Origin: DALYJJ01 sp031969915
GTDB lineage: Bacteria > Acidobacteriota > Terriglobia > Bryobacterales > Bryobacteraceae
Assembly: GCA_031969915.1 (NCBI GenBank)
Contig: DALYJJ010000189.1
Location: 1-10,274, forward strand
DNA: 10,274 bases
Direction: 5' to 3'
This document shows, one piece after another, positions 1 to 7,421 of this stretch. A model generated the notes under the pieces. It did not search any database and was not told the DNA's origin. It saw nothing but the letters and a program-made list of their open reading frames with translations. Each line of letters opens with the position of its first letter. Within the stretch, counting starts at the first letter, position 1. Both the position numbers and the translations under genes were made by a program.

Positions 1-515
1 ACACCGCCTTCCCCCACGGCAGTGTCAAGCCCCAGAAACTGCGAGAAGGCGACATGATCCTCATGGACGGCGTCGCCCCGGTGGAAGGCTACTACGCGGA
101 CATCACGCGCACCATCGTCTTCGGCAAGCCCACTGATCGCCAGCGCCAGATCTGGGACCTGGAACGCAAAGCGCAGGACGCCGCCCTCGCCGCCGCTCGC
201 CTTGGCGTGCCGTGTGAGTCCGTCGATGCGGCGGCCCGCAAGGTCATCACCGCCGCCGGCTTCGGCCCGGACTACAAGGTGCCCGGACTGCCGCACCGCA
301 CCGGCCACGGCATCGGCCTCGAAGTGCACGAATGGAGTTACCTCGTTCGCGGCAACAAGACGCCCCTCGCCCCCGGCATGTGCTTCTCCGACGAACCCAT
401 GATCTGTATCTACGGCGAGTTCGGCGTGCGCCTCGAAGACTGCTTCTACATGACCGAAGACGGCCCCAGGCTCTTCACCCGGCAGAGCCCGTCCATTGAA
501 CAACCCTTCGCCTGA
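1..515 (+). CDS. M24 family Xaa-Pro peptidase (aminopeptidase P / prolidase type), C-terminal part
   Basis: Partial gene that enters from the left edge; the reading frame starts at base 3 and ends at TGA 513-515, giving 171 visible codons. This is most of a pita-bread M24B metallopeptidase domain, a family that removes an N-terminal residue before proline or splits Xaa-Pro dipeptides using two metal ions. The five ligands are visible: Asp in MDG (codon 66-68), Asp in YADITRT (99-101), His in GHGIGLEVHE (306-308), Glu in SDEP (393-395) and Glu in RLED (435-437). The PHG motif at the very start is the usual substrate-side histidine. The N-terminal creatinase-like domain and any signal peptide lie outside the window, so its cellular location is unknown. 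It leads a run of closely spaced genes; the next, also M24, starts 9 nt later. The family is certain, the exact substrate is not. Confidence 0.93.
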   Translation, partial: TAFPHGSVKPQKLREGDMILMDGVAPVEGYYADITRTIVFGKPTDRQRQIWDLERKAQDAALAAARLGVPCESVDAAARKVITAAGFGPDYKVPGLPHRTGHGIGLEVHEWSYLVRGNKTPLAPGMCFSDEPMICIYGEFGVRLEDCFYMTEDGPRLFTRQSPSIEQPFA

Positions 516-519
516 GGTG
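514..519 (+). promoter_or_regulatory. Shine-Dalgarno site of the second M24 gene
   Basis: GAGGTG overlaps the stop codon of the preceding M24 gene and lies 5 nt before the ATG at 525. It supports that start and suggests that ribosomes ending the first gene can reinitiate on the second. Confidence 0.65.
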
Positions 520-524
520 TTTCC

Positions 525-1946
525 ATGCAGCGTTTCGCGCTTGCCTTGATTGCCTTCTCCTGCTTCGCGTCGGAGCCCTATTACCAGCGCGACTTCCCCT
601 CGGATGAGTTCCAGCAGCGCTGGTCGCGCCTATTCGACGCCATGGAGAAGAATGCGGTCGGAATCGTTCAGGGCGTGCCCCTCACCAACGGCTACATCAT
701 GCCGCGCCAGAGCAACGAGTTCTACTATCTGTGCGGCATCGAGACCCCGCACTCGTACCTGCTGCTCGACGCCCGAGACCGCACCGTCACGCTCTTCCTG
801 CCGCCTCGCAATGCGCGCCTCGAAGCCGCCGAAGGCAAGGTCATCTCCTACGAGGACTCGGAGCTCGCACAACGCATCACCGGCGCGAACAAGATCGCGA
901 GTACCGATTCCATGCGCGGCGAGTGGCTCGGCAAACAGGCGCCTGCCGCCATCTATACCCTGCTCTCGCCCGCCGAAGGCAACTCGCAAAGCCGGGGCGA
1001 ACTCGTCGCCACCAACGCGTCCATTGCCGCCGATTATTGGGATGGCCGCGTGCCGCGCGAAGCCCACTTCGCGGCGCTACTCAAAGCCCGCTACCCGCGC
1101 GCCCGGGTCCTCGATCTCACGCCGCTGCTCGACGAACTCCGTGCCATCAAAAGCCCTCGCGAAGTCGCACTGATCCGCCGCGCCTCGAAGATCGCCGGAC
1201 TCGCCCTCATGGAAGCGATGAAGAGCACGCGCCCCGGTCTGAGCGAGTATCACCTTGACGCCGCTGCGCGCTACATCTTCCTCGTGAACGGCGCGCGCCT
1301 GGAAGGCTACCGCTCCATCACCGCCGCTGGCAACGCCAACATTTGGAACATGCACTACTACCGCAACCTCGCGCCGCTTAAGGACGGGGACGTGGTGCTC
1401 ATGGACTACGCACCCGAGGTCGGCTACTACACCAGCGACATCGGCCGCATGTGGCCCGTCAACGGCAAGTACTCTCCGCTGCACCGCGAGTTGCTCGGCT
1501 TCGTCGTCCGCTATCACAAGGAGGTCATGAAGCGCATTCGCCCCGGAGTCACCGCAAAGCAGATCATGGACGAGGCGCGCGCTGTGATGGAGCCCATCCA
1601 CGCCTCCACGAAATGGTCGAAGCCGATCTATGAGGCCGCTGCCAGGCGACTCATCGAGCGCGGCGGCGGCGTCTTCTCCCACCCCGTCGGCATGGCCGTG
1701 CACGACGACGGCCGCTACATCGACGGCAATCTGAAACCCGGCCACGTCTTCGCCGTGGACCCCCAACTGTGGGTCCCCGAGGAGCAGATCTACATCCGTT
1801 GCGAAGATGTTGTCGCCGTCACCGAAACCGGCGTGGAGAACTTCACGGAGTTCCTGCCCGTTGACCTCGACGACGTGGAACGCTTCCTCGCAAAGCGCGA
1901 AGCCGGCGTCGTACAGAAAACGCCTCCCACCGAAAAACTGCCATGA
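525..1946 (+). CDS. Exported M24 family aminopeptidase P-like protein with a Glu-to-Asp ligand change
   Basis: A 473-residue protein with an N-terminal creatinase/AMP_N-like domain (about 25-175) and a C-terminal M24 domain (about 210-450), the layout of aminopeptidase P, which removes the first residue from peptides with proline in position 2. Residues 1-16 look like a Sec signal peptide (short basic start, hydrophobic core ALALIAFSCFA), so it probably acts in the periplasm; Cys13 is only a weak lipobox. Metal ligands are Asp294 (VLMDYA), Asp305 (TSDIGR), His386 (SHPVG) and Glu427 (RCED), with His277 and His393 as the usual active-site histidines. At the remaining ligand position, normally Glu in a T-x-E-P-G motif, it has Asp412 (AVDPQLW). 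It starts 9 nt after one M24 gene and overlaps the propeller gene behind it by 4 nt. It is a homologue, not a close copy, of its upstream neighbour. Activity on Xaa-Pro peptides is inferred from the family. Confidence 0.93.
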   Translation: MQRFALALIAFSCFASEPYYQRDFPSDEFQQRWSRLFDAMEKNAVGIVQGVPLTNGYIMPRQSNEFYYLCGIETPHSYLLLDARDRTVTLFLPPRNARLEAAEGKVISYEDSELAQRITGANKIASTDSMRGEWLGKQAPAAIYTLLSPAEGNSQSRGELVATNASIAADYWDGRVPREAHFAALLKARYPRARVLDLTPLLDELRAIKSPREVALIRRASKIAGLALMEAMKSTRPGLSEYHLDAAARYIFLVNGARLEGYRSITAAGNANIWNMHYYRNLAPLKDGDVVLMDYAPEVGYYTSDIGRMWPVNGKYSPLHRELLGFVVRYHKEVMKRIRPGVTAKQIMDEARAVMEPIHASTKWSKPIYEAAARRLIERGGGVFSHPVGMAVHDDGRYIDGNLKPGHVFAVDPQLWVPEEQIYIRCEDVVAVTETGVENFTEFLPVDLDDVERFLAKREAGVVQKTPPTEKLP

Positions 1947-4819
1947 TTCGTTGCACCCTCCTCTTAGCCGCAGCCGCAGCCGCTGCCTCCGTGCAGCCGA
2001 TCAACCTCGAATGGCGCTCCATCGGCCCCGCCATGTTCGGCGGGCGCGTCGCCGATATCGCCGGCGTTCCCGGCAATCCGAGGATCATCTACATCGGTCA
2101 CAGCTCCGCCGGCCTGTACAAATCAACGAACGGCGGCACCACGTTCGATTCCGTTTTCAACGACGGCGGCACGCTTTCCGTCGGCGCCGTCGCGCTCGAA
2201 CCCGGTGACCCCAACGTCGTCTACCTGGGCACCGGGGAAGGGAAGCCGCGCAACAGCATCTCCTACGGCGACGGCGTCTATAAGTCCACCGACGGCGGCA
2301 AGACTTGGAAGCACTCCGGCCTGAAGAACTCCGAACGCTTTTCGCGCATCGTCGCCGTATCGAGAACCCACGTCCTCGCCGCCGTCATGGGCCGCGCCTT
2401 CGGCCCCAGCAGCGAACGCGGCGTGTATCGCTCCACCGACGGCGGCGCTACGTGGACCCGCACGCTCTTCGCCAACGACACCACGGGCGCGAGCGACCTT
2501 GCCGTCGATCCCCAGGACCCCAACATCGTCTACGCCGGCATGTACGACTACCAGCGCCGCCCGTGGCACTTCCGCTCCGGCGGCCCTGGTAGCGGCCTGT
2601 ACCGCTCCGCCGACGGCGGCGTCACATGGTCGCGCATCAGCAACGGACTTCCCGCCGGTGTCGTCGGACGCATCGGCCTCGCCATCGCCCGCAGCAATCC
2701 CAAGGTGGTCTACGCTCTCGTCGAATCCCGCGAAGGCGTGCTCTGGCGCTCCACCGACCGCGGCCTCTCGTTCACCCTCGTCTCGCGCGACAACCGCATC
2801 AACCGCCGCCCCTTCTACTTTTCCCAAGTGCGCGTCGACCCCGCCGACGAGAACCGCATCTACTGCCTGAGCGGCGATCTCATGATCTCCGATGACGCCG
2901 GCAAGACGTTCACCTCCGTCGGCTACAGCAGTTTCTTTGGCGATCACCACACCCTGTGGATCGACCCCCAGGACCGCGACCGCCTCCTCGGCGGCAGCGA
3001 CGGCGGCTTCTATCTTTCGAACGATCGCGGCAAGAACTGGGACTTCGTCAACAATATGCCCATGGCCCAGCCCTACCACGTGGGCATCGATATGGCGGAG
3101 CCCTACAACGTTCTGGGCGGCTTTCAGGATCACGAACTCTGGCGCGGCCCCAACGAAAAATGGAACGAAGTGGGCGTGCGCGAAGGCGACTGGAAGCGCA
3201 TGCGCAACATGGCCGACGGCATGTACACCGTGCCCGATCCGCGCGACCCCAACATCGTCTACTACAACGGCCACTTCGGCGACATCACGCGCATCGACAT
3301 GCGTAGCGGTGAGGAGCGCTTCATCCAGCCCTATCCCGTCGGCCCCAGCGGCGGCGGCGCTGATCGCGAGAAGTACCGCTTCAACTGGAACTCCCCCATC
3401 CTCATGTCGCACGCGAATCCCGACGTGCTCTACTACGCCGGCAACGTGGTCTTCAAGACCACCGACGGCGGCGCCACGTGGTCCGTGATCAGCCCTGACC
3501 TGACCACCAACGATCCCGAGAAGCAGAAACTGAGCGGCGGTCCCATCAACCCCGACAACACCCGCGCCGAATTCCACTGCACCATCCTCGCTCTGGCCGA
3601 AAGCCCCCGCGATGCCAACGTTCTCTGGGCCGGCACCGACGACGGCAACGTACAACTCACCCGCGACGGCGGAAGCACGTGGACGAATGTCACCCCTCCT
3701 GACGCTCCGAAGTCCAGTTGGGTGGCTGCGATTCATACTTCCCACCGCGACCCCGGCAGCGCCTACCTCGCCATCGATCAGCACCGCCTCGACGACTTCG
3801 CGCCCCATGCCTTCGTCACTCATGACTACGGCCGCACGTGGAAGCGCATCTCCCAGGGCCTCCGCGGCTACGTGCACATCGTCATGGAGGACCCGAAACA
3901 GCCCAGCCTGCTCTACGCCGGCACCGAACTCGGCATCTGGGCGTCCTTTGACCGCGGCGCGACGTGGACGGACCTGCGCCTCGGCCTGCCGCCGCTTTCG
4001 GTGGTCGACATGAAGGTGCACCCGCGCGACAACGATCTGGTCATCGCGACGCACGCCCGCGGTTTCTATATCCTCGACGACATCACGCCGCTCCAGAATC
4101 TCGCCGCCGCGCGCGCGAAGCAGGCTACGCTCTTCCCACCCCTGCGCGCCACCCGCTACGTGCCCGCGAGCGACACCAGTTCCCTGGGCGATCGCGTCTG
4201 GGTCGCCAAGAACAAGCCCTACGGCGCTTCGCTGTCTTTCTATATGGCCAAGGCGGGCCCCGCGTCGCTGACCATCCTGGACGGAGACGGCCGTGAATTG
4301 CGCACGCTCGAAACCAGGGCCGCCGCGGGCGTCAACCGTGCCGTGTGGAATCTGGAGCCTCGCGGGTGCGGCCCCGGCCTGCGCGCTCCGCGCGTGCTGC
4401 CCGGCCAGTACAAGGTGCGGCTCAACGCGCTCGGCGAGATCTCCGAACAGCCGCTCACCGTCCGCCTCGATCCCCGCCTCACGGTCTCCGACGCCGACCT
4501 CAAGGTGTACGGCGAGCAGGTCGCGCTGCTGCACCAGACACAGTGCGCCATCTCCGCGATGCAGGCGGACATCCGCAAAGCCGTCGCCGCGAATCATCCG
4601 CAGCGCGCCGAACTCGAACGCATCGGCAACGCGCTCAACTCTCCGCCCCGCGACCCCGAGCACGAGAACATCTTCCGTAAACTCGCCTGGCTCGTCGATC
4701 AGGTCGGCGGCTGCACGTGCCGCCCCACGGCGGCGCAGATCGAGTGGATCGGCCGCTTCGCCGACGCCACGCGAGACTATCGCACCCAACTCGACGCCAT
4801 TCTGAAAAGGGTCAACTAG
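1943..4819 (+). CDS. Secreted BNR/Asp-box beta-propeller protein (sortilin/VPS10-like), 958 aa
   Basis: Residues 1-16 (MIRCTLL followed by an Ala run) form a signal peptide. The body carries eleven Asp-box motifs (S-x-D-x-G-x-T-W) starting near residues 61, 115, 164, 222, 270, 316, 359, 506, 573, 626 and 668, the mark of multi-bladed propellers such as VPS10/sortilin and BNR-repeat proteins. A box-free block at about 367-505 holds FQDHELW, DGMY and FRFNWNSPI. Residues about 763-845 resemble the FlgD-type Ig-like domain often found at the end of such proteins. The last 110 residues (about 848-958) look alpha-helical, contain Cys-x-Cys at 924-926, and are absent from the downstream paralogue. 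The start overlaps the previous stop as ATGA and has no clear Shine-Dalgarno site, which fits translational coupling. Database names such as glycosyl hydrolase or sialidase are not supported: I see no FRIP motif or sialidase arginine triad. Probable role is extracytoplasmic binding or scaffolding; this is inference. Confidence 0.9.
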   Translation: MIRCTLLLAAAAAAASVQPINLEWRSIGPAMFGGRVADIAGVPGNPRIIYIGHSSAGLYKSTNGGTTFDSVFNDGGTLSVGAVALEPGDPNVVYLGTGEGKPRNSISYGDGVYKSTDGGKTWKHSGLKNSERFSRIVAVSRTHVLAAVMGRAFGPSSERGVYRSTDGGATWTRTLFANDTTGASDLAVDPQDPNIVYAGMYDYQRRPWHFRSGGPGSGLYRSADGGVTWSRISNGLPAGVVGRIGLAIARSNPKVVYALVESREGVLWRSTDRGLSFTLVSRDNRINRRPFYFSQVRVDPADENRIYCLSGDLMISDDAGKTFTSVGYSSFFGDHHTLWIDPQDRDRLLGGSDGGFYLSNDRGKNWDFVNNMPMAQPYHVGIDMAEPYNVLGGFQDHELWRGPNEKWNEVGVREGDWKRMRNMADGMYTVPDPRDPNIVYYNGHFGDITRIDMRSGEERFIQPYPVGPSGGGADREKYRFNWNSPILMSHANPDVLYYAGNVVFKTTDGGATWSVISPDLTTNDPEKQKLSGGPINPDNTRAEFHCTILALAESPRDANVLWAGTDDGNVQLTRDGGSTWTNVTPPDAPKSSWVAAIHTSHRDPGSAYLAIDQHRLDDFAPHAFVTHDYGRTWKRISQGLRGYVHIVMEDPKQPSLLYAGTELGIWASFDRGATWTDLRLGLPPLSVVDMKVHPRDNDLVIATHARGFYILDDITPLQNLAAARAKQATLFPPLRATRYVPASDTSSLGDRVWVAKNKPYGASLSFYMAKAGPASLTILDGDGRELRTLETRAAAGVNRAVWNLEPRGCGPGLRAPRVLPGQYKVRLNALGEISEQPLTVRLDPRLTVSDADLKVYGEQVALLHQTQCAISAMQADIRKAVAANHPQRAELERIGNALNSPPRDPEHENIFRKLAWLVDQVGGCTCRPTAAQIEWIGRFADATRDYRTQLDAILKRVN
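4805..4811 (+). promoter_or_regulatory. Ribosome binding site deciding the GTG start at 4822
   Basis: AAAAGGG lies 10 nt before GTG 4822, inside the last codons of the preceding gene. With the signal peptide that begins at that GTG, it favours 4822 over the in-frame ATG at 4717, which would add 35 Arg/His-rich residues read from inside the upstream gene. Confidence 0.5.
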
Positions 4820-4821
4820 CC

Positions 4822-7395
4822 GTGCACCGATTTCTTCTTGCTGTGCTTCTCGTCGCGACTGCCGCTGCGCAGTCTCTCTTCAAGGCCGAGCTTCTTGATG
4901 GTCTTACGTACCGCAACATCGGCCCCTTCCGCGCCGGCGGATGGATCTCCGATCTCGCCATCCCCGATACCGACGACCCCGCCTATCGGTTTACCTTCTA
5001 CGCCTCCGCCCGTCATGGCGGCGTCTGGAAGACCACCAACAACGGCAATACCTTCACCCAGATCTTCGACTCCACCGGCGTCTTTTCCGTGGGCGCCGTC
5101 GCCGTCGCACCCACGCATCCGGAAACCGTATGGGTCGGCGCCGGGGAAGCCTCCAACGCCCGCAGCGCCTATTCCGGCAACGGCATCTACAAATCCACCG
5201 ACGGCGGCAAGACCTGGCAGCACATGGGCCTCGCCGACTCCCACCACATCGCGCGTATCATCGTCCACCCGAAGAACCCCGATATCGTATTCGTCGCCGC
5301 CATGGGGCATCTCTTCACCACCAACCCCGAGCGAGGCCTTTTCCGCACCACCGATGGCGGCAAAAGCTGGAAGAAGGTGCTCTACGTGGACGAGGAGGTC
5401 GGCGTCATCGACTTCATCCAGCAGTGGTCCGACCCCAACGTTCTGTATGCCTCCACCTATGAGAAGCGCCGCACGCCGTGGAAGTTTGAGGACGGCGGCC
5501 TGCGCTCCGGCGTCTACAAATCCGTCGATGGCGGCAATACGTGGAAGCGGCTCACCAACGGCCTTCCCACCGGCAAAGTCGGCCGTATCGGCATCGACCT
5601 CTATCAGAAGACCGGCAAGATCGTCTACGCCGTCCTCGAGAACTTCGAGCCGTCGCCCGCCGACAAGACGCGCCCCATCGGCGGCGAAGTCTATCGCTCC
5701 GAGGATGCCGGCGCGACGTGGCGCAAGATGAACTCCGAGAAAGACGACCCCTCGCGCAAGAGTGGCTACGCCTTCAACCAGCTTCGCGTGGACCCCGGCA
5801 ACCCCGATCGCATCTTCATCACAGGGTCCGCCATGGCGGGCTCGGAAGACGGCGGCAAGACTTGGATGGGCCTGGAACGCGGCCGCCCCAGCATCTTCAA
5901 CCGCGCCTTCGGCGATTTCCGCGTTCTCTGGATCGACCATCGCGACCCTCGCCGCATGATCGCCGGCTCCGACGGCGGCGTCTTCCTCTCCTACGACGGC
6001 GGCAAGACCTGCGATCATCTCGCCAACCTGCCGCTCGGCGAAATCTACGCACTGGGCGTTGATATGGAGGATCCCTATCACGTCTATGCCGGCCTGCAGG
6101 ATCACGAGTCGTGGAAGGGCCCGGTGAACGGATGGTCCGGGTCCGTCGGCGTCGAAGACTGGGTTACCGTGGGCACCGGCGACGGCATGTACAACCAGGT
6201 GGATCCCGACGGCGCCCGGTACGTTTACAACACGCAGGAGTTCGGACGTCCGCACCGCCTCGATCAGAAGACCCGCCTTCGCAAACCCATCTTCCCCGCG
6301 CGCCCTCAGGGCGCAGCGCAATTCCGCTTCAACTGGGTGACGCCCATCGTCATGTCGCCGCACAACGCGCAGACGCTCTATCTCGGCGCCGAAGTGCTCT
6401 TGAAGACTGTGAACCGCGGCGAGACGTGGCAGGAAATCAGTCCCGACCTCACCACCAACGATCCGAAGAAGATCAGCCCGCCGCGTGCGGCCATCCAGCA
6501 CTGCACCATCGTCACCATCTCCGAGAGTCCGCGCACGCCGGGGCTCCTCTGGATCGGCACCGACGACGGCAAAGTGCAGATCACTCGCAACAGCGGAGCC
6601 GCGTGGCTTGACGTCACCCCCGCCCTCACTGCGGCCGGCGCGCCGGCAGACGCCTGGGTCACCCGTGTCGTCGCTTCCCGGTTCAACGAAGGCGCCGCGT
6701 ACGTCGCCAAGTCACGCCACCGCCAGGACGATTTCGAGCCCTGGATCTACAAGACCACCGACTACGGGGCCACGTGGTCCAGGATCACCACCGGACTCCC
6801 CGCCAAACCCGTGAACGTGGTCTTTGAAGACCAGCACGCCCAGAATCTGCTCTTTGCCGGCACGGACGGCGGCGTTTACGTCACGATCAACGGCGGCGAC
6901 ACGTGGGTCGCACTCAAAGCCAACATGCCTCCCGCGCCCGTTCATGACCTCCTCGTGCACCCACGGGAAGGCGACCTCATCGCCGGCACTTACGGCCGCG
7001 GCATATGGATCACCGACATCACGCCGCTTCGCGAACTGAGCGAATCGGCTTTGGCTGCCGGCGCGCACTTCTTCACGCCACGCCCGCGGGCGCGCCGCAC
7101 TGAAGGTGCACTCGGCAACTATCGTCTGTACGGTAACCGGCATCTGCAGGTCCCCAATGAACCGAACGGCCTGACGTTCACCTATTACCTGAAAGCGGAA
7201 GCAGGCGGGCCAGTCGAGATCCAGGTGGCCGACCTCGGAGGAAAGCAGGTCTGGAAGAACAGCGGACCTGCGAAGGCTGGAATCAACCGCGTGACGTGGC
7301 CCGCCCTGAACGCCGAGCCGGGCCAGTACGTGGCCACGCTCAGCGTCGGGGGGCAGGCGATCAAGAAGACAGCGGTGCTACGCCCGGCGCAGTGA
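4822..7395 (+). CDS. Secreted BNR/Asp-box beta-propeller protein, paralogue of the upstream gene, 857 aa
   Basis: Starts at GTG 4822, two nt after the previous stop; translation gives HRFLLAVLLVATAAAQ, a textbook signal peptide with cleavage expected after AAA or AAQ. Eleven Asp-boxes start near residues 71, 125, 176, 234, 293, 341, 390, 529, 588, 645 and 688, matching those of the upstream protein one for one in order and with similar spacing. Shared blocks include GSDGG (382-386), LQDHESW (425-431), FRFNWVTPIVMS (501-512) and SPDLTTNDP (540-548). The seventh box has Cys397 where Trp is usual. The C-terminal 70 residues (about 785-855) form an Ig-like FlgD-type domain, and the protein stops there, without the helical tail of its neighbour. 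The pair probably arose by an old tandem duplication. Fold is confident. Function is unknown; a periplasmic or surface binding role next to exported peptidases is inference. Confidence 0.9.
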   Translation: MHRFLLAVLLVATAAAQSLFKAELLDGLTYRNIGPFRAGGWISDLAIPDTDDPAYRFTFYASARHGGVWKTTNNGNTFTQIFDSTGVFSVGAVAVAPTHPETVWVGAGEASNARSAYSGNGIYKSTDGGKTWQHMGLADSHHIARIIVHPKNPDIVFVAAMGHLFTTNPERGLFRTTDGGKSWKKVLYVDEEVGVIDFIQQWSDPNVLYASTYEKRRTPWKFEDGGLRSGVYKSVDGGNTWKRLTNGLPTGKVGRIGIDLYQKTGKIVYAVLENFEPSPADKTRPIGGEVYRSEDAGATWRKMNSEKDDPSRKSGYAFNQLRVDPGNPDRIFITGSAMAGSEDGGKTWMGLERGRPSIFNRAFGDFRVLWIDHRDPRRMIAGSDGGVFLSYDGGKTCDHLANLPLGEIYALGVDMEDPYHVYAGLQDHESWKGPVNGWSGSVGVEDWVTVGTGDGMYNQVDPDGARYVYNTQEFGRPHRLDQKTRLRKPIFPARPQGAAQFRFNWVTPIVMSPHNAQTLYLGAEVLLKTVNRGETWQEISPDLTTNDPKKISPPRAAIQHCTIVTISESPRTPGLLWIGTDDGKVQITRNSGAAWLDVTPALTAAGAPADAWVTRVVASRFNEGAAYVAKSRHRQDDFEPWIYKTTDYGATWSRITTGLPAKPVNVVFEDQHAQNLLFAGTDGGVYVTINGGDTWVALKANMPPAPVHDLLVHPREGDLIAGTYGRGIWITDITPLRELSESALAAGAHFFTPRPRARRTEGALGNYRLYGNRHLQVPNEPNGLTFTYYLKAEAGGPVEIQVADLGGKQVWKNSGPAKAGINRVTWPALNAEPGQYVATLSVGGQAIKKTAVLRPAQ

Positions 7396-7421
7396 GCTGC
7401 CCTCAGCGGCTGGATGGCAGC
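7396..7421. terminator. Possible bidirectional hairpin between convergent stop codons
   Basis: GCTGCC (7396-7401) pairs with GGCAGC (7416-7421), and a small inner CAG/CTG stem can form in the loop. It starts right after the stop of the propeller gene and spans the stop of the S46 peptidase gene on the other strand. No T-tract follows on either side, so it is at best an imperfect terminator or a stabilising 3' hairpin. Confidence 0.3.

Noticed and set aside
1757..1776. Inverted repeat GGACCC / GGGTCC inside the second M24 gene
   Set aside because: Six-base arms in GC-rich coding DNA are expected by chance, and the place has no regulatory logic.
2123..4789. 888-codon open frame on the minus strand opposite the first propeller gene
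   Set aside because: Its first codon bases are the complements of the sense third positions. Sense codons rarely end in A, so antisense codons rarely start with T and stops are scarce. The product is low-complexity Ala/Val/Gly/Asp with no recognisable domain, while the sense protein has clear Asp-box repeats.
4717..4821. ATG 4717 as start of the second propeller gene
   Set aside because: It would add 35 Arg/His/Pro-rich residues before a clear signal peptide and overlap the upstream gene by about 100 nt. GTG 4822 gives the signal peptide at the N-terminus and has a purine-rich site before it.
4816..6501. 561-codon open frame on the minus strand opposite the second propeller gene
   Set aside because: Same cause as the 888-codon frame: strong C-ending codon bias in the sense gene. 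No domain and no plausible start context.
7081..7092. 12-bp perfect palindrome CGCCCGCGGGCG in the second propeller gene
   Set aside because: Pure GC, inside a coding region for Pro/Arg residues; likely a by-product of base composition.
1943..7395. Sialidase or glycosyl hydrolase function for the two Asp-box proteins
   Set aside because: Asp-boxes occur in many propellers. I find no FRIP motif, arginine triad or Tyr/Glu pair arranged as in sialidases, so only the fold is claimed.
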